Shown: positions 1-6,725, numbered from the stretch's first letter. The stretch: 7,569 bases of DNA from Victivallaceae bacterium (GCA_028717165.1 JAQUOK010000133.1:1-7569), one strand, 5' to 3'. Made by a program: numbers and translations. The notes: a model not told the origin generated them from the letters alone.

Positions 1-76
1 AAAAATTAGAAACATATTGTATATTTTATAAAAAACGTTAAAAAGGAATCAATGTCTAAACATGGGGAAGTAACTG
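1..76 (+). promoter_or_regulatory. AT-rich leader/promoter region upstream of the L,D-transpeptidase gene
   Basis: This stretch is strongly AT-rich compared with the coding DNA that follows, as expected of a promoter and 5' leader. It contains a TATATTTTATA run around 20-30 that could supply a -10 element, but I cannot assign a convincing -35 box. Two Shine-Dalgarno-like patches occur: AAGGA at 43-47 before an ATG at 52, and GGGGAAG at 64-70 before the ATG at 77. The upstream end is cut by the window, so the true promoter may lie outside it. Confidence 0.35.
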
Positions 77-96
77 ATGGCTCCGATCGGCTATAG
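52..96 (+). other. Possible 14-codon upstream ORF overlapping the ldt start
   Basis: An ATG at 52 is preceded by AAGGA (43-47, spacer 4 nt) and opens a 14-codon frame (MSKHGEVTDGSDRL) that stops at 94-96. It lies in a different frame from the L,D-transpeptidase gene and overlaps its start by 20 bases. It could be a leader peptide that couples or modulates translation of the downstream gene, or simply a chance short frame. No known leader peptide is recognised, and it has no run of one amino acid as attenuator leaders usually do. Confidence 0.25.
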
Positions 97-1180
97 TTTT
101 AATGCGAACAAGCCTGTTTACCGCTCAAAAGAGCGAAGCGAAAGCAAACGTATATTTATAATTTTCATACTTGTAAGCGCCTGTTTTGCCGCAATATTAT
201 ATTTCCTTTTCGGGTATGAAAGAGAGGAAGGCAAACCCGAAGGAACGGAAAAACAATACATTTCCCTGGCACCGAAGCCGGAAAATGTCTCTAAAGTGTC
301 GCCTTCTGTTCCCGCCCCTGTTCCTGCCCGGGCTGCGGAAAAAGCAGCTGCTGCTGTGAAGCAACAGGCGGAAAAACCGGTTCCGGCTCCCGTCGAGGCG
401 AAGCCGGCTGCCGCAGCCTTGTCTTTTCCCGAAGCTGAAAAAAACCTTGCGGAAGCGGAAGCCGCTTACGCTAAAGGAGAATATAGTAAAGTCCGCGAGT
501 GCTGTTACCGGATTTTTGCCAGCCGCAAGATTCCGGATGAGCACCCGTTGTGGCAGAAAACCGCGGACATTCTGGGCAAGGCGAATATAAAAATACTTTT
601 TACCGACTATCCTTTCCCTGAAAAGAAAGCAGCCTATAGTGTTCAGCCCAATGACGGCCTCCGAAAAATCGCCATGACCTACAATGTCAGCAGCGAGGCG
701 GTTCAGCGGAGCAACAACATGAAATTGACGGATTTTAATGTCCAGTTGGGTAAAACCTATAATATTTACGCCGGCGACTGGCAAATCGTCATCAGTAAAT
801 CCAGAAAGCAACTTTATTTGTTCGACGGCGGAAAAATTTTTAAAGTCTATAACATCGGCGTCGGTAAGGACAACCGCACTCCCGCCGGGATTTTCAAGAC
901 CGGCGGAAAAAGGAAAAATCCAGACTGGTATTCGCCGAAAGGGAAAATTCCGTTCGGGGAAAAGGGCAATGTGCTGGGAACCCGCTGGATAAGGCTGGTT
1001 CCGGACGGTAAAACCAGCCGCCCGGTCAGCGGTTTGGGCATTCACGGCACCTGGGAGCCGGACAGCATCGGCAAGGCTGAAAGCAACGGCTGCGTAAGGC
1101 TCCTTAATGAAGACGTCGAAGAACTTTTCGCGATAATTCCGGATGAGGGAAAATCCGTTTCCGTAAAAATTATCGAGTAA
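77..1180 (+). CDS. Membrane-anchored LysM / YkuD-family L,D-transpeptidase
   Basis: This 367-residue protein is predicted to cross-link or modify peptidoglycan outside the cytoplasmic membrane. L,D-transpeptidases form 3-3 cross-links or attach proteins to the wall, using an active-site cysteine. A basic N-terminus is followed by one hydrophobic helix (about residues 25-46) without a clear cleavage site, so it is probably a type II anchor. Next come a Pro/Ala-rich spacer (about 65-114), a helical segment (about 117-172) and a LysM-like domain (about 185-231, starting YSVQPNDGL). The C-terminal YkuD domain (about 235-366) carries the catalytic pair: His323 in IHGTW and Cys339 in SNGCVRL. The start is firm, because an in-frame TAA lies at 71-73 and GGGGAAG sits 6 nt upstream. 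accA follows after 25 nt, so co-transcription is likely. The family call is secure, but the exact reaction (3-3 cross-linking, lipoprotein attachment or carboxypeptidase) cannot be read from sequence. Confidence 0.93.
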   Translation: MAPIGYSFNANKPVYRSKERSESKRIFIIFILVSACFAAILYFLFGYEREEGKPEGTEKQYISLAPKPENVSKVSPSVPAPVPARAAEKAAAAVKQQAEKPVPAPVEAKPAAAALSFPEAEKNLAEAEAAYAKGEYSKVRECCYRIFASRKIPDEHPLWQKTADILGKANIKILFTDYPFPEKKAAYSVQPNDGLRKIAMTYNVSSEAVQRSNNMKLTDFNVQLGKTYNIYAGDWQIVISKSRKQLYLFDGGKIFKVYNIGVGKDNRTPAGIFKTGGKRKNPDWYSPKGKIPFGEKGNVLGTRWIRLVPDGKTSRPVSGLGIHGTWEPDSIGKAESNGCVRLLNEDVEELFAIIPDEGKSVSVKIIE

Positions 1181-1205
1181 ACCTGTAAAAAAGGGTAATT
1201 GAATT

Positions 1206-2174
1206 ATGGCTAATACTTGTCTTGATTTTGAAAAACCGATTTTTGAATTGGAAAAAAAACTGGCTGAATGGCGGGAATTCAGCGCTGATAACGATATCGA
1301 TGTAAACGGCGAAATGGAATCACTGGAACAGAAGATCCAGGACTTGATGAAAAACACCTATACCAGCCTGACTCCGTGGCAGCGAGTCCAGTTGGCGCGG
1401 CATCCCCTGCGGCCCTATACGCTGGATTATGTGACTGAAATATTTACGGACTTTATCGAACTGCACGGCGACCGCCGTTTCCGGGACGACGGCGCGATAA
1501 TCGGCGGCTTCGCGAAACTGGACGGCAAAAAAGTAATGCTTATCGGTACCCAGAAAGGCCGGGAAATGAAAGAAAAAGTGCACCGCAATTTCGGACTGCC
1601 TCAGCCCGAAGGCTACCGCAAGGCGATACGTCTTATGCATCTGGCGGATAAGGCCGGCGTGCCGATTATCACTTTTGTCGATATGCCGGGGGCTTTTCCG
1701 GGGGTTGATTCCGAAGAACGCCATATTGCCGAAGCTATTGCCGTTAACCTGCGCGAAATGTTCTCTCTTAAAGTACCGGTTATTTGCGTGGTTATCGGCG
1801 AAGGCGGCAGCGGCGGCGCAATCGGCATCGGGGTCGGCAACCGCATCCTGATCCTGGAAAACGCCTATTATTCGGTTATTACCCCGGAAGGCTGTGCCGC
1901 CATTTTGTGGAAAGACCGGAAATATTCCGAGCAGGCGGCGGCGGCTTTGAATCCGACCGCGGCGAAACTGGAAGAGCTCGGCATTGCCGATGAAGTGATT
2001 CCCGAGCCGCTCGGCGGCGCGCACAAGGATTGTGCCGCTACCGCCAAGGCGATCAGGAAATCATTGAAGCTCCACCTTCGGGAGCTTGAGAAATTAAGCC
2101 CGGAACAGTTGAAAGACCAGCGTTACAAGAAATTTCGCAGGATGGGCAGATTCATGGAAGGTGCCGCCGAATAA
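1206..2174 (+). CDS. accA: Acetyl-CoA carboxylase carboxyltransferase subunit alpha
   Basis: AccA pairs with AccD to transfer the carboxyl group from carboxybiotin to acetyl-CoA. This makes malonyl-CoA, the committed step of fatty-acid synthesis, in the cytoplasm. The 322-residue length matches the usual stand-alone subunit (E. coli 319). The N-terminal helical segment FEKPIFELEKKL is typical of the family, as are RHPLRPYTLDYV (65-76), LHGDRRFRDD (86-95), GTQKGREMKEK (114-124), MPGAFPGVDSEER (160-172), the oxyanion-type glycine motif GEGGSGGA (198-205) and the VITPEGCAAILW stretch (224-235). The ATG has AAGGG (1191-1195) upstream with a 10-nt spacer. The stop overlaps the next start in TAATG. 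No accD, accB or accC is visible, so the partners are encoded elsewhere. Nothing is unusual in the protein, and this is the most secure call in the window. Confidence 0.98.
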   Translation: MANTCLDFEKPIFELEKKLAEWREFSADNDIDVNGEMESLEQKIQDLMKNTYTSLTPWQRVQLARHPLRPYTLDYVTEIFTDFIELHGDRRFRDDGAIIGGFAKLDGKKVMLIGTQKGREMKEKVHRNFGLPQPEGYRKAIRLMHLADKAGVPIITFVDMPGAFPGVDSEERHIAEAIAVNLREMFSLKVPVICVVIGEGGSGGAIGIGVGNRILILENAYYSVITPEGCAAILWKDRKYSEQAAAALNPTAAKLEELGIADEVIPEPLGGAHKDCAATAKAIRKSLKLHLRELEKLSPEQLKDQRYKKFRRMGRFMEGAAE

Positions 2175-2650
2175 TGAAAAACGCATTAACCGTCAGGGAA
2201 GCTCTGAAAAAAGACGTTCCCGGTATTCATGAATTGTTGTGCATTTATGCGGCGAAACAGATAATTCTGGCGCGCAGTCCGGAAGACATAGAACATTATC
2301 TCGGTAATTTCATTATTGCGGAACTGGACGGAAAGTTGTGCGGCTGCTGTGCTGTGCGGGATTTTGACAACGACCTCCTGGAAGTGCGCTCCCTGGTGGT
2401 CAGGCCGGGGCTGGAGGGCAAAGGCATCGGCCGCGCCATGGTTGAAGCGATAATTGCCGGTCTGAAGCTGAAACGGGAAAAATTCTGTCTGTTCGCCCTG
2501 ACCTATCAGAAGGAATTCTTCCAGAAACTCGGTTTTCATCTGGTTGTGAAAGAAATGTTTCCGCAAAAAATCTGGAGCGACTGCTCGAAATGTCCGAAGA
2601 AAGACAACTGCGACGAGTCGGCGCTGGTTTTCCAGTATGACGGCGAATGA
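2174..2650 (+). CDS. GNAT acetyltransferase, short N-acetylglutamate synthase-like
   Basis: This 158-residue protein is a single GNAT domain that transfers acetyl from acetyl-CoA. The acetyl-CoA loop is seen as EVRSLVV (70-76) followed by EGKGIG (81-86), and the late GNAT strand/helix as ALTYQKEFFQKLGF (108-121). The C-terminus has FPQKIWSDC with a Cx2Cx5C arrangement (Cys137, Cys140, Cys146) ending in CDESA. As I recall the family, this tail marks the short stand-alone ArgA-like proteins that acetylate glutamate in the first step of arginine synthesis. They lack the amino-acid-kinase domain of classical ArgA. The three cysteines could bind metal, which is inference. The start overlaps the accA stop by one base and the stop overlaps the next start by four, so translation is probably coupled. 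No other arginine gene is nearby, so the substrate is not fixed by context. GNAT family is sure; glutamate as substrate is probable. Confidence 0.85.
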   Translation: MKNALTVREALKKDVPGIHELLCIYAAKQIILARSPEDIEHYLGNFIIAELDGKLCGCCAVRDFDNDLLEVRSLVVRPGLEGKGIGRAMVEAIIAGLKLKREKFCLFALTYQKEFFQKLGFHLVVKEMFPQKIWSDCSKCPKKDNCDESALVFQYDGE

Positions 2651-3582
2651 ACCTGGATCAAAGGATAGTCAAGTCAAAACTTACCGCTGCGGCGGAGGGT
2701 TTCCGGCTCGACGCCTATCTCGCAAAACGTTTTTCCTATCACACCCTTGAAAAATGGCGGGAGCTCATCGCCGATGGCCGGATCCTGCTGAATGACGAAC
2801 CTGTTCCGGGAGATAATATCCTGCACTGCGGCGATGTTTTGAACTATATTCCGGCTGTTCTCGAAGAACCTCCGGTTGATTTGAATTATTCGGTCATTTA
2901 TCAGGACGCCGATATTCTGGTGATCAATAAAAGCGGCGATCTGCCCTGTCATCCGGCGGGGCCGTTCTTTAAACATACCCTTTGGCACCATGCAAGCTGC
3001 GTTTACGGTAAGATCTATCTGGTGAACCGCCTTGACCGCGAAACTTCCGGCCTGCTGCTGGCCGCCCGTTCACCTGAAGTTGCCGGAACGCTCTCCCGCC
3101 AACTGCCGCACCTGGAAAAGGAATACCGGGCGCTGGTTTTCGGAGAATTTACCGGACCGGTCAATGCCGCCGGTTTCCTGGTTCAGGATGCGGCAAGCGC
3201 CGTCCGCAAAAAGCGCCGCTTTGTCTTCCCGGAACAGGTCCCGGAAAATGCGGGAAAGATCTGTGCCGCGGAGACCTGGTTTGAGCCGCTGTGGACAAAG
3301 AACGGGATCAGCATGGTCAGGGCGCTTCTTAAAACCGGCCGTCTGCATCAGATAAGGGCGAGCTTGTTTTCTTTGGGGTTTCCGCTCGTGGGCGACAAAC
3401 TCTACGGTCCTGATGACCGCATATATTTAAAAATACGGGAAAACAAAATAAGCGCTTCCGACTGGCAGAAGCTGCGCATGCGCCGTCAGGCCCTGCATTC
3501 ATACCGTTTGAGCTTCGTTCATCCGGTAAGCCGGGAGATTCTGGAATTCACCGCGCCGCTGCCCCCGGATTTTGCGTTTTAA
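2647..3582 (+). CDS. RluA-family pseudouridine synthase with S4 domain
   Basis: This 311-residue enzyme is predicted to isomerise specific uridines to pseudouridine in rRNA or tRNA. An N-terminal S4 RNA-binding domain (about residues 17-70, starting FRLDAYLAKRF) precedes the catalytic domain. The catalytic motif is NRLDRETSG (127-135) with the nucleophilic Asp130. The first position is Asn, where RluC/RluD-type enzymes usually have His, but the essential RLD..TSG core is intact. The later conserved GRLHQIR (231-237) and the PLVGDKLYG segment (246-254) are also present. The ATG lies in an ATGA overlap with the GNAT stop, so there is no independent start signal and coupling is likely. It is the last gene of the first unit, followed by an AT-rich gap. 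Position specificity (RluA, RluC, RluD, TruC or other) cannot be told from the motifs. The S4 domain argues against RluA itself. Confidence 0.92.
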   Translation: MNLDQRIVKSKLTAAAEGFRLDAYLAKRFSYHTLEKWRELIADGRILLNDEPVPGDNILHCGDVLNYIPAVLEEPPVDLNYSVIYQDADILVINKSGDLPCHPAGPFFKHTLWHHASCVYGKIYLVNRLDRETSGLLLAARSPEVAGTLSRQLPHLEKEYRALVFGEFTGPVNAAGFLVQDAASAVRKKRRFVFPEQVPENAGKICAAETWFEPLWTKNGISMVRALLKTGRLHQIRASLFSLGFPLVGDKLYGPDDRIYLKIRENKISASDWQKLRMRRQALHSYRLSFVHPVSREILEFTAPLPPDFAF

Positions 3583-3627
3583 TATTTATTGATATTTTAA
3601 GTTTTCGCAATTTGAATTAAAGGCATT

Positions 3628-3648
3628 TTATATTCTATTAGAATATAA
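3628..3648. repeat. 21-bp AT-rich palindrome overlapping the predicted -10 box
   Basis: TTATATTCT (3628-3636) and AGAATATAA (3640-3648) are perfect 9-bp inverted arms around a 3-base centre. The right arm covers most of the TATAAT at 3644-3649, where an operator could block the promoter. The same hexamer appears inverted at 3630-3635 (ATATTC) and direct at 3641-3646 and 3652-3657 (GAATAT), so starts are 11 bp apart, about one helical turn. As an RNA hairpin it would be weak because it is almost all A-U. A protein-binding site or chance AT-richness are both possible. Confidence 0.4.
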
Positions 3649-3678
3649 TCGGAATATCGGGAAAATCCTTTTTTATTC

Positions 3679-3684
3679 AAGGAG
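3679..3684 (+). promoter_or_regulatory. Shine-Dalgarno AAGGAG that decides the GTG start at 3693
   Basis: AAGGAG at 3679-3684 is the best ribosome binding site of the window. It lies 8 nt before GTG at 3693, which supports that unusual start codon. The next in-frame ATG is at codon 26 and would remove N-terminal residues without a comparable site. Confidence 0.75.
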
Positions 3685-3692
3685 TACGGGCA

Positions 3693-5114
3693 GTGCAGGC
3701 TATAGCTGAAATCGTAAAAAAACACAAGCAGGAACATGTATTAAGATTTATTGATGAATTGAAGCCGATGCAGCGCAGTGAACTTCTGCGCCAGCTTGAG
3801 CAAATTGATTTTGCTGAACTTGACCGGCTGATTGCTGAATATGTAATGAAAACTCCTGAGATCAGGATTCCGGAAGATCTCGAACCGGCGCCGTTCTTTC
3901 CGCTGAAACCCAGGGACGACGAACAAAAAAAGCGTTACGCGGAAGCTGCCGTACTCGGCGAAAAATTACTGCGCGGCGGTAAAGTGGCAGTCCTGACGGT
4001 TGCCGGCGGGCAGGGGACGCGGCTGGGTTTTGACGCCCCGAAAGGGACTTTCCCGATCACCCCGGTCAAAGGAAAAAGCCTGTTCCAGTATTTTGCCGAA
4101 TCCATTACGCGCGCCGGAATAAAATATGAGACCGAGCTGACCTGGTACATAATGACCAGCAAACTGAATAACGAAGCGACCCGCGACTTTTTCGAAAAAC
4201 ATAATTATTTCGGGCTCGATCCTGAAAACGTGATCTTTTTCACGCAGGGGACAATGCCCGCGATCGACTATAACGGAAAACTGCTGCTTGCGGAAAAGAA
4301 TTCCCTGGCGCTGGCTCCGGACGGCCATGGCGGCACCCTGCTGGCTTTGCGCCGCTCAGGCTGCCTTGACCGCATGAAATTCGACGGCGTTGAATATATT
4401 TCCTATTTCCAGGTGGACAATCCTCTGGTTTCCGTGGTGAACCCGCTTTTTATCGGGCTGCACGCCATGGCGGAATCGGATATGAGCGCCATAATGCTGG
4501 CGAAAACCGGCCCTTTTGAAAAACTCGGGAATTTCTGCATCAGCAATAACAAACTGATGATTATCGAATACAGCGACCTGCCTGATGAACTCGCGAAAGC
4601 CAGAAACCGGGACGGCAGCCTCAAGTTTATCGCCGGCAGCCCCGCAATCCATGTGCTTAACCGCAAATTCGTTGCCGAATTGACTAAAACCGGCAGCCTG
4701 CAGCTTCCGTGGCACCGGGCTGATAAAAAAATAAAATATGTCAATGGGGAAGGTAAAATCATTACGCCGGAAACTCCTAACGGCGTCAAACTGGAATCAT
4801 TTATTTTCGACGCTCTTCAACTTGCCGGCAAAACCATGCTTCTGGAAGCCGACCGCAAAGAGGAATTCGCGCCGACCAAAAACAAAACCGGTGTGGATTC
4901 AGTGGAAAGCTGCCGTGAAATGCTGATTGACCGTGATGCCGGACGCCTTGAACGTGCCGGGGTGAAAGTTCCCAGGACGGCGGACGGCAGGACGGCGGTA
5001 AAGATCGAGATTTCGCCGCTGGCAGTAATTGACGACGAAGACGCGCGCAGTCATTGTAAATCGGAGAACATCGTTGAAATCAGCAGCAGCCGGGAAAGTT
5101 TTTATCTGACGTGA
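3693..5114 (+). CDS. UDPGP type 1 family uridylyltransferase (UAP1/AGX-like UDP-N-acetylhexosamine pyrophosphorylase)
   Basis: This 473-residue cytoplasmic enzyme is predicted to join UTP and a sugar-1-phosphate to give a UDP-sugar and pyrophosphate. It resembles eukaryotic UAP1, which makes UDP-GlcNAc, more than bacterial GalU or GlmU. After an N-terminal helical region (1-95), the nucleotide loop reads AGGQGTRLG (104-112) followed by PKG (116-118). Then come WYIMTS, the NYFGLDPENVIFFTQG stretch and APDGHGG (208-214). VDNPLV (241-246) is followed by NP, where human UAP1 as I recall has DP. A C-terminal SPAIHVLNRKFV, PNGVKLESFIFD and EEFAPTKN series follows in the order seen in UAP1. The GTG start has AAGGAG 8 nt upstream. 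It lies upstream of ftsW and murG, so UDP-GlcNAc supply for peptidoglycan is the simplest role. UDP-glucose or UDP-GalNAc are alternatives. Family certain, substrate probable. Confidence 0.9.
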   Translation: MQAIAEIVKKHKQEHVLRFIDELKPMQRSELLRQLEQIDFAELDRLIAEYVMKTPEIRIPEDLEPAPFFPLKPRDDEQKKRYAEAAVLGEKLLRGGKVAVLTVAGGQGTRLGFDAPKGTFPITPVKGKSLFQYFAESITRAGIKYETELTWYIMTSKLNNEATRDFFEKHNYFGLDPENVIFFTQGTMPAIDYNGKLLLAEKNSLALAPDGHGGTLLALRRSGCLDRMKFDGVEYISYFQVDNPLVSVVNPLFIGLHAMAESDMSAIMLAKTGPFEKLGNFCISNNKLMIIEYSDLPDELAKARNRDGSLKFIAGSPAIHVLNRKFVAELTKTGSLQLPWHRADKKIKYVNGEGKIITPETPNGVKLESFIFDALQLAGKTMLLEADRKEEFAPTKNKTGVDSVESCREMLIDRDAGRLERAGVKVPRTADGRTAVKIEISPLAVIDDEDARSHCKSENIVEISSSRESFYLT

Positions 5115-5139
5115 ACCTGAACCGATAACGGGGAAGAAA

Positions 5140-5490
5140 ATGATAAAAATTGTTGAATTCAGTATCAACGAAATCATTCTTGAGGAAAAGGCCTGTTCAG
5201 ATTTGGTTATGCGGGCCTGCCTGCGCTCTCCCGTTACGCCGCGCCGTGTCACCGGAATGTGTTCCAGCCGGGATAAAGTATTTGTTATATTGGAAGCTTG
5301 TCCCCAGGATACTCCCCCGCCGGTATACCGTTTTGCGCTTCTGGCCTCTTCGGCGAATGATGAGGCGGAAATCGATTCGCAGATTTCTTCGCGCTATTAC
5401 GCCGGGTTCAGGACAATAGGTTCATTTACGGTTGATAATCAGCTATGGGCGCTTTTTGCATACAGGGAAAACGAAGGTGTTCAAGAATAA
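5140..5490 (+). CDS. Hypothetical protein, 116 residues, unrecognised
   Basis: I do not recognise this protein. It is a small, apparently soluble protein with no signal peptide, no membrane helix and no cysteine-pair metal motif. It has four cysteines (in EKACSD, MRACL, GMCSS and LEACP). Alternating hydrophobic stretches (KIVEFSINEIIL, DKVFVILEA, VYRFALLAS, FRTIGSFTVDNQLWALFAY) suggest a compact alpha/beta fold. GGGGAAG (5130-5136) lies 3 nt before the ATG, which is close but usable. It starts 25 nt after the uridylyltransferase stop and ends 5 nt before ftsW, in the same direction and with codon use like its neighbours. It is therefore very probably a real co-transcribed gene. A link to cell-wall synthesis or division is inferred from position only. 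Confidence 0.75.
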   Translation: MIKIVEFSINEIILEEKACSDLVMRACLRSPVTPRRVTGMCSSRDKVFVILEACPQDTPPPVYRFALLASSANDEAEIDSQISSRYYAGFRTIGSFTVDNQLWALFAYRENEGVQE

Positions 5491-5495
5491 AAACT

Positions 5496-6710
5496 ATGCA
5501 GAATATACATATACCGGAACAAATACTTGAACAATACAATCAAAGCCCTGCCGAAAAATCTATTTTTTATGCCTGCGGAATGCTCGTGGTAGTTACTTTT
5601 ATCCTGCTGTTCGGGCTGACCATGCTTTATTCGACTTCCTACGATCCGGCTTATTACGGGACGCCATACTTTAAAAAGCAGTTGCAATGGGCGGCGGCCG
5701 GGCTGATTTTCGGGATTGCCGCGTTTGTCGTCGGGCACAAGAAATTATCCGAATGGAGCGTTTTTTTCATGCTGCTGACAATATTCCTGCTGGCGATAGC
5801 CGACTTTTGTTTTCCGGCGGTCAAGGGAGCGCACCGCTGGATACCGTTGCAGAAGGTCGGTATTCCCGCCAATATCCAGCCTTCAGAACTGGCAAAAATA
5901 GCCCTCGCCCTCTATCTGGCGAAATACTGTTCCGCGAATATGCGTTACATCAATGAACTTTTCAATTTGAAATCCGTCATTTTTTTCGGGATCTGCGGCT
6001 TTATGATCGGGCTGGTGCTGCTGGGCAAGGACCTCGGCACTACGCTCCTGCTGGTATCGGTAATGGCCCTTGTCCTTTTCGTTACCGGAATGCGTCTGCG
6101 CTGGCTGATTCCGCCGGCGGCGGTAATGCTCACTTCGCTTTTCTACCTGATAGAACGTTTTGACCCGGAGCGTTTTTCCCGCCTGACTTCATTCATGGAT
6201 CCGGAATCCTGCCGTTCGGAAGCCGGTTACCAGTTATGGAATTCCCTGCTCGCATTCGGTTCCGGAAGCTGGCTGGGAATCGGGTTCGGCGAGAGCCGGC
6301 TCAAGGCAAAATACCTGCCGGAAGCACATACCGATTTTATTTTGTCGATAGTCGGCGAGGAACTGGGACTGCTGGCGTTGTCGCTGGTGATCTTCGCCTA
6401 TCTGGCTTTTGCCTGGTTCGCTCTGAAAATAAGTTTGAATTCACGTACCCGTCAGGGTACTTTACTGGGACTGGCTCTTACGACTACGATTGTTCTGCAG
6501 GCGATCATCAATATCGGCGGTGTTACCGGGGCTTTCCCCACTAAAGGCATGCCGGCGCCGCTCATCAGTTACGTGTGCACTAATCTGGTAATGGTTCTGA
6601 CTGCTGCGGGTTTGCTGATGAGTATTGCGGCTGAAACCGCTTCCCGCGGTTTCCATGAACAACTGCTGGAATCGATAAAAGCACGGCTGCCGTTCAGGAA
6701 AAAAGAATAA
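5496..6710 (+). CDS. ftsW: SEDS-family peptidoglycan glycosyltransferase FtsW (RodA/FtsW/SpoVE)
   Basis: FtsW polymerises lipid II into glycan strands at the septum together with a class B penicillin-binding protein. This 404-residue protein has about ten hydrophobic segments (the first at about 22-45) and the family landmarks: GAHRWI (111-116), QPSELAKIA (128-136), KDLGTTL (178-184), RLTSFMDPE (229-237) and PEAHTDFI (275-282). Asp280 in the last motif matches the conserved extracellular-loop aspartate that SEDS polymerases need. The C-terminal signature is altered: after TKGMPAPLISY comes VCTN (360-363), where the family has GGS. The murG neighbour favours ftsW over rodA. I chose ATG 5496, 5 nt after the upstream stop. 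The same frame opens at ATG 5445, but that would overlap the upstream gene by 46 bases and add a polar tail with no ribosome site. Neither start has a strong Shine-Dalgarno, so coupling is likely. Confidence 0.9.
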   Translation: MQNIHIPEQILEQYNQSPAEKSIFYACGMLVVVTFILLFGLTMLYSTSYDPAYYGTPYFKKQLQWAAAGLIFGIAAFVVGHKKLSEWSVFFMLLTIFLLAIADFCFPAVKGAHRWIPLQKVGIPANIQPSELAKIALALYLAKYCSANMRYINELFNLKSVIFFGICGFMIGLVLLGKDLGTTLLLVSVMALVLFVTGMRLRWLIPPAAVMLTSLFYLIERFDPERFSRLTSFMDPESCRSEAGYQLWNSLLAFGSGSWLGIGFGESRLKAKYLPEAHTDFILSIVGEELGLLALSLVIFAYLAFAWFALKISLNSRTRQGTLLGLALTTTIVLQAIINIGGVTGAFPTKGMPAPLISYVCTNLVMVLTAAGLLMSIAAETASRGFHEQLLESIKARLPFRKKE

Positions 6711-6725
6711 AAAACGGGAATTTTC

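Larger units (their letters stand above)
3583..3692 (+). promoter_or_regulatory. AT-rich intergenic promoter region for the uridylyltransferase-ftsW-murG unit
   Basis: This is the only sizeable gap between genes in the window. It contains a perfect TATAAT at 3644-3649, which would place a transcript start near 3656 and give a leader of roughly 37 nt. The -35 side is weak: AGGCAT lies at 17-bp spacing, while a better-looking TTGAAT (3612-3617) sits too far upstream at 26 bp. No GC-rich hairpin followed by a T-run is seen, so the first unit may end by another mechanism or read through. The promoter call rests on the -10 match, the base composition and the restart with a strong ribosome binding site. 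Confidence 0.5.

Noticed and set aside
197..1357. A 386-codon open frame on the minus strand opposite the L,D-transpeptidase gene
   Set aside because: It lies antisense to a gene with clear LysM and YkuD motifs. The translation is rich in Phe, Arg and Ser without any recognisable domain, which is typical of a complement-strand shadow. No ribosome site supports it.
1320..2024. A 234-codon minus-strand frame within accA
   Set aside because: It is fully embedded in a highly conserved gene, the product shows no motif, and its length follows from the codon bias of accA.
3025..3051. NRLDRETSG in place of HRLD in the pseudouridine synthase as a sign of inactivity
   Set aside because: The catalytic Asp130, the following Arg and the TSG residues are intact, and the rest of the fold is complete. 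The His-to-Asn change alone does not argue for loss of function.
3581..3596. AATAT/ATATT inverted pair straight after the pseudouridine synthase stop
   Set aside because: The arms are five A/T pairs around a six-base loop, unstable as RNA and expected by chance in such AT-rich DNA.
3651..3674. Possible Rho-independent terminator ending in the T6 run at 3669-3674
   Set aside because: Only a GGA/TCC pairing of three bases can form before the T-run, which is far too weak. The position, just before the ribosome site of the next gene, also argues against a terminator.
5445..5495. Longer FtsW start at ATG 5445
   Set aside because: It would overlap the upstream gene by 46 bases, has no Shine-Dalgarno, and adds 17 basic residues unlike FtsW N-termini. 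ATG 5496 fits better.
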